Shown in pieces: positions 17,427 through 26,524 of a stretch of DNA of 64,000 nt. Below the pieces are notes generated by a model. That model ran no database searches and was not told where the DNA came from. It was given only the letters and a program-made list of their open reading frames with translations. The stretch is from positions 1,860,001 to 1,924,000 of the forward strand of contig JANQAC010000001.1 of NCBI GenBank assembly GCA_024707255.1. Direction: 5' to 3'. How positions within the stretch are numbered: position 1 is the stretch's first letter; the number at the start of each line of letters is the position of its first letter. Source of the DNA: Asticcacaulis sp. (GTDB taxonomy: Bacteria > Pseudomonadota > Alphaproteobacteria > Caulobacterales > Caulobacteraceae). A program made the translations under genes and the position numbers.

Positions 17427-17448
17427 CGGGGCCGCGACCACGGCCCCG
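17427..17448 (-). terminator. GC hairpin between ilvM and ilvE
   Basis: An 8-bp perfect stem, CGGGGCCG (17427-17434) with CGGCCCCG (17441-17448), has a 6-nt loop and lies 41 bp after the ilvM stop. There is no following U-run, so it may be a processing or pausing hairpin instead of a terminator. Confidence 0.35.
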
Positions 17449-17489
17449 ATGTCCCACATCCTCAATCCTTATTGTCTTCGCCTGAATGC

Positions 17490-17768
17490 TCATGCACTGA
17501 CCTTGCTCTTTGCTGCCGGCGCCGAAGCACCCCGCGGATCACCGGCCAGACGCCTGATGCCGTAAAGGCGATCGATCTGCAGGCCCAGTATATCCGTGTT
17601 GCGGGAGGGATCACGCGGACGCACTGTCAGCGACAGGCCGCGCTTGTCCTCGCCGAGATCGTAGAGTTCAGCCCCATCGATGTTGAACCCCCGTCGCTCG
17701 ACGAGGCCCAGAATTCGCAGGAGGCTGCCTTCGAGGCGATCCAGCTCAATATGAATCAAGTGGCTCAT
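17490..17768 (-). CDS. ilvM: Acetolactate synthase small subunit, short ACT-domain (IlvM) type
   Basis: A 92-residue single ACT-domain protein (IHIELDRLEGSLLRILGLVERRGFNIDGAEL). It is the regulatory subunit of acetolactate synthase. At 92 residues it matches the short enterobacterial IlvM (about 87) instead of the usual 160-185-residue IlvH/IlvN of Alphaproteobacteria. It overlaps the end of ilvG by 23 bp, so expression is coupled. Subunit identity is firm from context; the IlvM label rests on length and gene order. Confidence 0.85.
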   Translation of the reverse strand: MSHLIHIELDRLEGSLLRILGLVERRGFNIDGAELYDLGEDKRGLSLTVRPRDPSRNTDILGLQIDRLYGIRRLAGDPRGASAPAAKSKVSA

Positions 17769-19432
17769 CCCAACGCTCCTCCATCATTTCCGCATTCGAG
17801 GCGCCTGGGGGAACCAGGGGCCAGACGTTTTCGCGCGGATCAATTAACACATGCAACAGGGTCGGACCCTCGGCGGCCAGCAGCTTGTCCAGCGCCCCCT
17901 CGACCTCATGGCGATGGGTGATGCGGAAGGCGGACAGGCCAAAGGCGCGGGCGACCTCGACGAAGTCGGGATTATCCGACAGATCGATTTCACTGTAGTT
18001 TTCCTGGTAGAACAGTTCCTGCCACTGGCGCACCAGGCCAAGCGAGGAATTGTCCAGAAGAACGATCTTCAGGGGGATGTTGTAGCGATTGAGCGTCGCC
18101 ATCTCCTGAATGTTCATCATGAAAGAGCCGTCGCCGGAAATAGTGACGACGTGATGGTCAGGCCGGGCCAGCTTGGCGCCGACACCGGCCGGCAAGCCAT
18201 AGCCCATGGCGCCGGAACCGCCCGAGGTCAGGTGGCCGCGGTTGTGGGCGAATTCGCAGTGCTGTGCCACCCACATCTGGTGCTGACCAACGTCACAGGC
18301 GGCGACGAACTTATCACCGGCCTTTTCCGAAAGCGATTTCAGCAGGCCCGGCGCATAGATGCCCTTGCCCGGTGCATTGTACTTGAAGCGGTATTCCCAC
18401 TTGTCGGCCTTGCACTTCTCGACCCACTTCTGGATACCCTGAACCTTGGGATTCAGGTTTTCGATAGTGGTCTTCAGGTTGCCGACAATGGCAACGTCGG
18501 CCTTGCGCAGCTTGTTGATCTCGGCCGGATCGATGTCGGCATGGATGATCTTCGCATTGGGTGCGAAGGCGTTCAGCTTGCCGGTGGCGCGGTCATCGAA
18601 ACGCGCGCCGAGCACGATCAGCAGGTCCGAATCCTGGACAGCGATATTGGCGGCGCGGGTGCCGTGCATCCCCAGCATACCGAGGAACAGGTCGTCGGTG
18701 GTCGGGATCGTGCCCAGGCCTTTCAGGGTCGAAACCGCCGGGATGCCGGTGCGGGCGACCAGGGCGCGCAGTTCGGCCGAAGCATGGGCCATTTCAACCC
18801 CACCGCCGATATAGAACAGCGGGTGCCTGGCCTGCTCGATCAGCTTGTCCGCGGCCTTGATGGCGGCGGCGTCCGGTTCGGGCGCGGTCCATTCCGGGAA
18901 GGTAGCGGCGCCGGAAACGGCGACGAAGCTGGAGGCGACGTCCTTGGGGATATCGACCAGAACCGGGCCCGGACGGCCTTCGGCGGCGATGGCGAAGGCT
19001 TCGGACAGAATGGCCGGGATATCGGCGGCGTTGCGCACCAGCCAGGAATGCTTCACGATCGGCAGGGTCAGGCCAAGGATATCGACTTCACTGGAAGCCG
19101 TCGGTGCCCATCAGGTGCGTGGCGACCTGGCCGGTGATGCAGACCAGCGGAACACTGTCCATATAGGCATTGGCGATGCCGGTGATCAGGTTGGTGGCGC
19201 CGGGGCCGGAGGTGGCCATGCAGACGCCGGTCTTGCCCGTGGCGCGCGCATAGGCGTCTGCGGCAAACGCCGCGCCCTGCTCATGGCGCACCAGGATATG
19301 CTGCAAACCAGAACCGGCCAAAGCATCATAGATGGGCATGATGGCGCCGCCCGGATAACCGAACACGGTCTCGACCCCCAGCGCCTTCAGCGTGGAGATG
19401 ACCAGTTGTGCGCCTGTCGGTTGGTTGCTCAT
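17746..19432 (-). pseudogene. ilvG: Acetolactate synthase large subunit (IlvG-like), frameshifted
   Basis: A ThDP enzyme condensing pyruvate with pyruvate or 2-oxobutyrate. The 5' part (19432-19088) reads [11 protein letters not shown] through [30 protein letters not shown] and HLMGTDGFQ, then hits TGA. The rest (to 17746) resumes LTLPIVKHSWLVRN and includes the ThDP motif GDGSFMMNIQEMATLN and the C-terminal ENVWPLVPPGASN typical of IlvG. Removing one base at 19090 (sense CAG-T-GAA) restores FQEVDILGL and a protein of about 561 residues. Everything else is intact, so sequence error is the leading explanation; a real mutation is possible. Confidence 0.88.
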
Positions 19433-19462
19433 CGGTAAAAACTCGGAAAATCTTGAAAGGGT

Positions 19463-19517
19463 GCGGCGGACCCGCCTAGGTCCGCCGCCGCCACTGGATT
19501 GAACCCGTCCAATCCAG
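19463..19517 (-). promoter_or_regulatory. Two strong hairpins between ilvC and ilvG
   Basis: A 10-bp perfect stem (GCGGCGGACC 19463-19472 with GGTCCGCCGC 19479-19488) and an 8-bp stem (CTGGATTG 19494-19501 with CAATCCAG 19510-19517) fill the 103-bp gap. Neither has a U-run. They could shield the 3' end of the upstream message after cleavage or adjust the ilvC:ilvG ratio. Confidence 0.45.
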
Positions 19518-19535
19518 GGTAACGTTTATCGATGC

Positions 19536-20555
<1,020 letters not shown>

Positions 20556-20572
20556 GGTATGGGTATTGAGGA

Positions 20573-21190
20573 TTAAAAGGAACCGTCGCGGGTGACCGAG
20601 GTCACCATGCGGGCATATTTTTCCAGGGCGCCGGCGCCGAAGGTCTTTTGACCCGGCTTTTGCATCCTGGCGGCACGGCGCATGTCGATATCGGCGAGGA
20701 TATCGATGCGGCGCGCCGCGATGTCGATGTGGATGATGTCGTCGTCATTGACATAGGCGATGGGCCCGCGCGCCGAGGCGGACGGTGCGACCTGGCCGAT
20801 GATGGCGCCCGAACAGGCGCCGATATGGCCGTCCGTGATGAGGGTGACGCGCTCGATGCCGGTGCCTTCCAGGGCGGCACTGATGTCGCCGAGATCGTCG
20901 GCGCGATAGGCCCTGTCGCCTTCGTGACGGATGATGACGATGTCGCAATCGTGTATGCGGCCGGCATGAACCGCGGCCAGGGCGTCGCCGGCGGATTCAA
21001 AGACGCGGGCGCGGCCGTCATAGGCTTCGGTCGTGAAACCATCGAGGCGGATGACGCAGCCGGCAGGGGCCAGCGAACCATGAAGAATGGCGAATTCCCC
21101 CATTTTCGTGGCTTGCGAGGCGCGTACCACAGCAGCCGAACCGTTAAAACGGGTGGCGCTCTGCGTGTTGATCTGGCTCTGCATGGTCAC
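20573..21190 (-). CDS. Free-standing IlvD/EDD C-terminal domain protein
   Basis: A 205-residue intact protein that aligns only with the C-terminal swivel domain of dihydroxy-acid dehydratase. [19 protein letters not shown] corresponds to [30 protein letters not shown] to the ARVFES segment, [10 protein letters not shown] to DVVVIRYEG and [15 protein letters not shown] to [14 protein letters not shown]. The N-terminal catalytic domain with the Fe-S cysteines is absent, and a complete ilvD is encoded nearby at 23084. It is the first structural gene after the attenuator, just ahead of ilvC. GTG 21190 has AGAAGAG eight bases upstream; ATG 21184 is an alternative. Its role is unknown: IlvD assembly, ligand sensing or a decayed paralogue. 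Confidence 0.75.
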   Translation of the reverse strand: MTMQSQINTQSATRFNGSAAVVRASQATKMGEFAILHGSLAPAGCVIRLDGFTTEAYDGRARVFESAGDALAAVHAGRIHDCDIVIIRHEGDRAYRADDLGDISAALEGTGIERVTLITDGHIGACSGAIIGQVAPSASARGPIAYVNDDDIIHIDIAARRIDILADIDMRRAARMQKPGQKTFGAGALEKYARMVTSVTRDGSF

Positions 21191-21227
21191 GATAAAATCT
21201 CTTCTGGTTCAGATATTGAGATGTGCG

Positions 21228-21256
21228 AAAAAATCCCGCTCAGGTCTGGAGCGGGA
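21228..21256 (-). terminator. Attenuator terminator of the ilv operon
   Basis: An 8-bp stem, TCCCGCTC (21234-21241) with GAGCGGGA (21249-21256), and a 7-nt loop are followed on the minus strand by six U residues. It lies 37 bp after the leader-peptide stop and before the first structural gene. GCGCAGGT just after the leader stop can pair with ACCTGAGC across the loop and one arm, an alternative antiterminator fold (7 of 8 pairs). Confidence 0.8.
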
Positions 21257-21293
21257 GGATGTATCCTCTTTAGTGCGGGTGTTTAAACCTGCG

Positions 21294-21443
21294 CTACCAC
21301 TCCGAAAGCATGGGGCGTACGACGCCCCCAATAAGCAGCGATACGATGTCGAGTACAATGACAACCATGACGAACGAAGTCGCCAGAGCGCGAAGCTCTT
21401 GCGTCTTGTTCTTTGCAATGGCGATGGCCGAAGCCTTGGTCAT
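21294..21443 (-). CDS. ilv leader peptide (49 aa, Val/Ile/Leu-rich)
   Basis: A 49-residue reading frame begins MTKASAIAIAKNKTQ and holds a dense branched-chain block, VMVVIVLDIVSLLIGGVV, around residues 25-42; 14 of residues 25-46 are Val, Ile or Leu. GGAG lies eight bases before the ATG. It ends TGG TAG, 37 bp before a Rho-independent terminator, and is followed by the ilv genes. This is the architecture of an ilvL-type attenuator, where ribosome stalling at starved codons lets RNA polymerase read through. The block also resembles a membrane helix, so a small membrane protein is the alternative. Confidence 0.75.
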   Translation of the reverse strand: MTKASAIAIAKNKTQELRALATSFVMVVIVLDIVSLLIGGVVRPMLSEW

Positions 21444-21765
21444 AACTCAACTCCGCGCTACCCCGGATGGGTGCGTTATCCACATATAGCCAGAACTCTT
21501 TTCAAATTGCAAAGGGAAATTTGGAAAAATTTTTCGGCAATTCAAGATATTACGGCGATGCAGCAAAAAATTTTTTCTTCATTTTTTAAATTTCGGGTAA
21601 AATTATTCAAAAATGGGGGTAAAATCACGAAAAAGGGCAGGGCGGAAGGCTAAAAAACGCAACAATCTGTCCCCTGTATAATCGCATTCTTCCCTTACGG
21701 CAGAGCGGTGTCTTGTCATGCGCCATTTCCAGCCTATCATGGAGATTATAATGAGGGGAACCGCC
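21444..21765. other. AT-rich gap between the ilv leader and the esterase gene
   Basis: Apart from the ilv promoter at 21483-21512, this gap holds a markedly AT-rich tract at about 21505-21650 with long A and T runs. Such tracts can bind nucleoid proteins or act as an upstream activating element. I see no convincing gene in it; frames crossing it have no homology or ribosome-binding site. Confidence 0.4.
21483..21512 (-). promoter_or_regulatory. Promoter of the ilv leader/operon
   Basis: On the minus strand TTGCAA (21507-21512) and TATATG (21483-21488) are spaced by 18 bp. Transcription would start near 21475, about 32 bases before the leader ATG. The long AT-rich tract just upstream would suit an activated promoter. 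Motif-based only. Confidence 0.5.
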
Positions 21766-22730
21766 ATGAAGATATTCGCCGCCGCTGCCATCGCGCTCTG
21801 CCTGGCCCTGCCGGCTTTTGCGGATGACGTCCGGAAACCGGGTGATTATCCGCTTGGTCCCGATTCCAGGTCCAGGCGGTGCCGCACGGACAGGTGATCG
21901 GGCCGGTGGAGTTTCACTCGAAAGCGATTCCCGGCACAGTGCGGCGCTACTGGGTCTATGTGCCGGCGGGCTACAGCGCCACCACACCTCCCAACCTGCT
22001 GGTGTTTCAGGACGGCCAGCGCGCGCTCAATCCGGGCGGGCCGCTGCGCATCAATACGGTGCTGGATAATCTGATTGCGAAAGGTGATATCCCGCCGACG
22101 CTCGGTGTCTTCGTCACGCCCGGCAATGTCAGCGAGCACTATCCCGATAATCTTGGCATGAACAATCCGGACCACCGCGCCGAGGAATATGACGCCCTGA
22201 GCGACGATTATGGAAAGATGCTGCTCGATGAGCTGCTGCCGGAAGTGGCGAAGACCTACGCCTTTTCCAGTGATCCGAAAAAACGCATTATCGGCGGCAC
22301 GTCATCCGGGGCCATCGCGGCCTTTACCGTGGCCTGGAATCATCCGGACGCCTTCGGCAATGTCATCAGCATGATCGGCAGTTTCACCTCGATCGGTATG
22401 CATCCGGCGACCGCGACCACACCGTTCATCCCCGGCGGCGACACCTATCCCGGCCTTATTCGTAAATCGAAGATCCGGCCTTTACGCATATTCATGCAGG
22501 ACGGCTCGAACGATCTCGACAACGAACACGGCAACTGGTTCCTCTCCAGTCAGCAGATGGTCAAGTCTTTCGAATGGGCCAATGCCAATGCCAATGCCGA
22601 TCAGTGGAAACTTGGTCCGGCGCGTTATGATCTCAAATATGTCTGGGGTGACGGCAGCCATTCCGACCAGCACGGCGGCTCGATGCTGCCGGATATCCTG
22701 CGCTGGATATGGCGGGATGAGGGGAAGTGA
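21766..22730 (+). pseudogene. Secreted Fes/enterochelin-esterase-like alpha/beta hydrolase, frameshifted near the start
   Basis: The mature domain is a D-type esterase: VRRYWVYVPAGYSATTP, LLVFQDGQ, IIGGTSSGAIAAFTVAW with the GxSxG-like nucleophile elbow, and a late WGDGSHSDQHGG His. The signal peptide (MKIFAAAAIALCLALPAFA) is in another frame: at 21865-21867 the sense strand reads TCCAGG where TCCCAGG would join GPDS to QVQAVPHGQV. One missing C therefore splits the gene. ATG 21766 follows AGGGGA; ATG 21751 is an in-frame alternative. The substrate may be a siderophore or carbohydrate ester. The C-run site suggests sequencing error. Confidence 0.78.
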
Positions 22731-22732
22731 GT

Positions 22733-22916
22733 AAAGTAAGAAAGCCCACCACCACGCCTTTCAGGCGTGCTCCCCGGCACCGGCCGCCCGGCTCCCCGAC
22801 AAGTCGGGGAGGTATAATAAGAGTATATTTGCTTACTTATACCTCCCCAATTTATTGGGGAGGGGGACCGCACGACGCGCGTTAGCGCTAGATGCGGTGG
22901 TGGGGTTTCTTACTTT
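22733..22916. repeat. MITE-like palindromic element, copy B
   Basis: A 184-bp relative of the element at 16198-16376. The outer ends (AAAGTAAGAAAGCCCACCAC and its complement) pair over about 21 bp with one mismatch, and the core shares the paired CTCCCC...GGGGAG hairpins around a TATAAT-rich centre. It starts 2 bp after the esterase stop. It carries an 18-bp block (22776-22793) also found in the repeat at 32606-32776. Confidence 0.82.
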
Positions 22917-22937
22917 CTTGCCCCCGATACAAAATCA

Positions 22938-22965
22938 TTGCCTAAAATCGGATGAGGACTATATA
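22938..22965 (+). promoter_or_regulatory. Promoter of ilvD
   Basis: TTGCCT (22938-22943) and TATATA (22960-22965) with a 16-bp spacer give a leader of about 110 nt before the ilvD ATG. The match to the sigma70 consensus is fair. Confidence 0.45.
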
Positions 22966-23032
22966 GACCCCCATCCCGCAAAGCCTTGCTGTGCTTATAT
23001 TTGCTTACGCAGGTAACGAGTTTTTGTTTTAC

Positions 23033-23057
23033 CGCACTTTTTAGCCCAAAAAGTGCG
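23033..23057 (+). promoter_or_regulatory. Leader hairpin upstream of ilvD
   Basis: A perfect 10-bp stem, CGCACTTTTT (23033-23042) with AAAAAGTGCG (23048-23057), closes on a 5-nt loop. A second small hairpin, CACTTT with AAAGTG, follows and contains GGA, the only candidate ribosome-binding purines. The ilvD start could therefore be sequestered in RNA structure. I see no leader peptide here. Confidence 0.45.
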
Positions 23058-23083
23058 TCACACTTTTTGGAAAGTGCTCTGTC

Positions 23084-24950
23084 ATGCCCGCCTTACGTTC
23101 CCGCACCACCACCTTCGGCCGCAACATGGCGGGCGCGCGGGCGCTCTGGCGGGCCACCGGCATGAAGAACGAGGACTTCTCCAAGCCGATCATAGCGGTC
23201 GTCAACTCTTTCACCCAGTTCGTGCCGGGTCATGTCCACCTGAAGGATCTCGGCCAGCTTGTAGCGCGCGAGATCGAGAAGGCCGGCGGCGTCGCCAAGG
23301 AATTCAACACCATCGCGGTCGATGATGGTATCGCCATGGGACACGGCGGGATGCTCTATTCGCTGCCGTCGCGCGACATCATCGCCGACAGTGTGGAATA
23401 CATGGTCAATGCCCACTGCGCCGACGCCATGGTCTGCATCTCCAACTGCGACAAGATCACGCCGGGGATGCTGAACGCCGCCCTGCGCATCAATATCCCC
23501 GTCATCTTCGTGTCCGGTGGCCCGATGGAAGCCGGCAAGGTGGTTTGGCCCGACGAAACCGGCAAGGCCAAGACCCATGTGCTTGACCTCGTTGACGCCA
23601 TGATGCAGGCCGGTGACGACCGCATTTCCGATGCTCAGGTTCAGGCCGTCGAAGAAGCCGCCTGTCCGACCTGTGGCTCGTGCTCGGGCATGTTCACCGC
23701 CAATTCGATGAACTGCCTGACCGAAGCGCTTGGCCTCTCCCTGCCCGGCAACGGCACGACCCTGGCCACCCACTCCGATCGCCAGCGCCTGTTCTGCGAA
23801 GCCGGCCGCACCATCGTTGATCTGTGCGAGCGCTGGTACGGCGAGGACGACGCCTCGGTCCTGCCGCGCTCGATCGCCACCAAGGAAGCGTTTGAGAACG
23901 CCATGACGCTTGACGTCGCCATGGGCGGCTCGACCAATACGGTGCTGCACATCCTCGCCGCCGCCCAGGAGGCCGGCGTCGATTTCACCATGCAGGACAT
24001 CGACCGCATTTCGCGCAAGACACCGTGCATCTGCAAAGTGGCACCGGCCTCGTCAGAAGTACATATCGAGGATGTTCACCGTGCCGGCGGCATTGTCGGG
24101 ATCTTGGGGGAACTGCATCGCGGCGGCCTGATCCATGGTGAACAGCCGACCGTCCACAGCCCGTCCATGGCCGCAGCCTTGGCCCACTGGGACATCAAGT
24201 CCTCCAACGACTCTTCAGTGGCCGAATTCTTCAAGGCGGCGCCGGGCGGCGTGCGCACCACCCAGTGCCTTCTCGCAATCGAAGCGCTGGGACGAACTCG
24301 ACACCAACCGCCAGACCGGCGTGATCCGCTCGGTCGAGAACGCCTTCACTAAGGATGGCGGCCTGGCCGTGCTTTACGGCAATATCGCCGAAAAGGGCTG
24401 CATCGTGAAAACCGCCGGGGTCGATGAATCGATCTGGAAATTCACCGGCAAGGCGCGCGTGTTTGAATCGCAGGACTCGGCGACGACGGCAATCCTGAAT
24501 AACCAGATTGTCGAAGGCGATGTCGTGGTCATCCGTTATGAAGGCCCCAAGGGCGGACCGGGGATGCAGGAAATGCTGTATCCGACCACCTATCTGAAAT
24601 CCAAGGGCCTGGGCAAGGCCTGCGCCCTGCTGACCGACGGCCGTTTCTCCGGCGGCACCTCCGGTCTCTCCATCGGCCACGCCTCGCCGGAAGCGGCGGC
24701 GGGCGGCCTGATCGCCCTGGTGGAAGACGGTGACTCCATCGAGATCGATATCCCCAACCGCACCATCCATTTGGTGCTGTCCGACCGCGAGATCGCCGAA
24801 CGTCGCGCCGCCGAAGAGCATCGTGGCGCGGAGGCCTACACGCCGAAGAACCGCGAACGTTATGTTTCCAAGGCGCTGCAAGCCTATGCGGCGCTCGTTA
24901 CCTCGGCCGATACCGGCGCCGTGCGTGACCTGGGGCAGTTGAAGAAGTAA
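23084..24950 (+). pseudogene. ilvD: Dihydroxy-acid dehydratase, frameshifted
   Basis: IlvD dehydrates 2,3-dihydroxy-acids to the 2-oxo precursors of Val, Leu and Ile using an Fe-S cluster. The first part encodes [33 protein letters not shown] and [12 protein letters not shown] (cluster cysteines). At 24263-24269 the sequence CAG-T-GCC carries one extra base; without T24266 the protein reads [20 protein letters not shown] and continues through [19 protein letters not shown] and [23 protein letters not shown] to a normal end, about 621 residues in total. Both halves are well conserved, so a sequencing error is likely; if real, the strain would need branched-chain amino acids. Confidence 0.9.
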
Positions 24951-24953
24951 GTT

Positions 24954-25223
24954 CTAAAGGCGCCCCTGCTCATCCGTCTGCAATGGCCGTGATACGGTGG
25001 TGTGGCCGAAGGTGGAAACCGGATAGGTCAGGGCCGGAGCGGGTTCCGGCGCTGGCGTTTCTGATGGCGCGGCGCTGGTTATCATCCCCAGAAGGCGCTC
25101 GGTTTCCTGTCGCGGCCGCCTCAGGCGGTCGCGGAGCCCGCGTGCCAGCCAGTCGCCGATCGGCAGGCCGATCACAAAGGCGGCCAGCAGAATGAGAAAG
25201 CCCTGTAGCATCAGGAGAATCAT
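24954..25223 (-). CDS. Small single-pass membrane protein
   Basis: An 89-residue protein starting MILLMLQGFLILLAAFVIG, a clear N-terminal membrane helix, followed by a basic stretch (RGLRDRLRRPRQ) and a Pro/Ala-rich tail. I do not recognise a family. Its start overlaps the stop of the 37-residue gene upstream (ATGA), so it is the last of three coupled small genes. It converges on ilvD with a 3-bp gap. Confidence 0.55.
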   Translation of the reverse strand: MILLMLQGFLILLAAFVIGLPIGDWLARGLRDRLRRPRQETERLLGMITSAAPSETPAPEPAPALTYPVSTFGHTTVSRPLQTDEQGRL

Positions 25224-25333
25224 GAGCGCCGGCGCCTTTTCCGGCTGATCCAGCGTTCGGCGAAGCCGCAGGCAATGCCGAGACACAAGGCGATGACTAT
25301 GGCGCCGCGCAGTTCATAGATCAGGTAGATCAT
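25220..25333 (-). CDS. 37-residue membrane microprotein
   Basis: The frame reads MIYLIYELRGAIVIALCLG, a short membrane helix, then IACGFAERWISRKRRRRS, a strongly basic tail. Its ATG overlaps the stop of the preceding gene (CCATGA) and its TGA overlaps the ATG of the following gene, so it is tightly embedded between two reading frames. Gene finders would miss it by size. Function unknown; the positive-inside topology suggests an N-out, C-in protein. Confidence 0.6.
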   Translation of the reverse strand: MIYLIYELRGAIVIALCLGIACGFAERWISRKRRRRS

Positions 25334-25650
25334 GGGGCTATCCTGATCCGGGTCACCGGCCCCCGAACCGGGCCATAGCCGCCCGGCAGGGTTTTGACGG
25401 CCTCAATGGCCGGCTTGAGGTCCTGGGCCAGGCAGGGGGCTGCCACATCACCGGACTGGGGGCGGCAGGCAAAGGTCACCGTTTGGCCATCCACCTGGGC
25501 TTCGATATCAGTCAGGCCCCGGTCGGCCAGGGCCAGATCCATTTCCGATTGCAGGCGCGTCTCGACGGTCCGGCCGGCACGGGGCAGAACCAGGGCGGAG
25601 AGAACAACCAGCGCCACAAAACCCGAAAAATAGATTGCCCCCCGCTTCAC
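25330..25650 (-). CDS. Small membrane-anchored BON-like protein
   Basis: A 106-residue protein with an N-terminal membrane anchor (FSGFVALVVLSALVLP) and a segment LQSEMDLALADRGLTDIEAQVDGQTVTFACR that resembles one BON repeat, found in envelope proteins that bind phospholipid. Two Cys (CRPQ, PCLAQ) could form a disulfide in the periplasm. It is the first of three overlapping small membrane genes. The BON assignment is by eye. Confidence 0.55.
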   Translation of the reverse strand: MKRGAIYFSGFVALVVLSALVLPRAGRTVETRLQSEMDLALADRGLTDIEAQVDGQTVTFACRPQSGDVAAPCLAQDLKPAIEAVKTLPGGYGPVRGPVTRIRIAP

Positions 25651-25845
25651 TCAACGCCCCCGAAGCTTTCTGCCGCGAAATTAACAGCCACTAAGCGAAA
25701 GGTTAATGCTTTACGCCAGGTTGCACAACGGCAGTGCGGCATAAATACGCCTGGTGTCACCTAAATACCTCGCATATGCACTGAAAAGGCACGCGACAGG
25801 CCGCCGATTTGCTGTAGATTTGGCACCAGAACAGCGGAGGGCGGA

Positions 25846-26523
25846 ATGGACAGGCGGTTTTTACTGACGGGCATTGTGAGCCTGGGGGCGATGGGTTTTG
25901 CGAAGGATGCCCTGGCAAAACTGTCCAATGCGGATGCGCAAGCCGGATTGCGCGCGGCCCTGAAACAGGGCGCGGATACGGCCGTGACGCATCTCTCTCA
26001 GACCAATGGCTACTGGGGCGATCCCCAGATCCGCATTCCCCTGCCGAAGCCGCTGGCCAGCGCGCAAAAGCTGCTGAAACCGCTCGGCCAGTCCGGCCTG
26101 CTCGATGACCTGCATCTGCGTATGAACCGCGCCGCCGAAAGTGCCGCCCCGGTGGCGCGCAGCCTGTTCGTCAATGCCATCCAGACCCTGACCATCAATG
26201 ATGCGGTGGGCATCATCAGGGGCGGCAATACGGCCGGCACACTCTACCTGCAAAAGAAGACGACGCCGGCCCTGACAGCCGCCTTCACCCCGCCAATGGA
26301 AAACGCCATGCAGGCCAGCGGCGCGGTTGACTATTTCGACCGGGCGATCAAGCGCAATAACCTGAAAAGCTATTTCCAGACCGATGCCAAAACCTATCTT
26401 GGCCAGTACGCCACCGGTCTTGCCCTGCAGGGCCTGTTTATCTTTGTCGGGCGTGAGGAAACCGCCATCCGCCGTGATCCGGCCAAGCGGACCGCGCAGA
26501 TTCTGAAGACGGTCTTCGGCTGA
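25846..26523 (+). CDS. DUF4197 family secreted protein
   Basis: A 225-residue helical protein with an N-terminal export signal (MDRRFLLTGIVSLGAMGFAKDALA). Family features include ALKQGADTAVTHLSQTNGYW, IRIPLPKPLASAQKLLKPLG and NDAVGIIRGGNTAGTLYLQKKT. DUF4197 proteins are widespread periplasmic proteins of unknown function. It converges on the GGDEF-EAL gene with a 1-bp gap. Confidence 0.88.
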   Translation: MDRRFLLTGIVSLGAMGFAKDALAKLSNADAQAGLRAALKQGADTAVTHLSQTNGYWGDPQIRIPLPKPLASAQKLLKPLGQSGLLDDLHLRMNRAAESAAPVARSLFVNAIQTLTINDAVGIIRGGNTAGTLYLQKKTTPALTAAFTPPMENAMQASGAVDYFDRAIKRNNLKSYFQTDAKTYLGQYATGLALQGLFIFVGREETAIRRDPAKRTAQILKTVFG

Positions 26524-26524
26524 T

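Noticed and set aside
21087..21653. A 188-codon plus-strand frame across the ilv leader region
   Set aside because: It is antisense to the IlvD-domain gene and leader and runs through the AT-rich tract; no homology.
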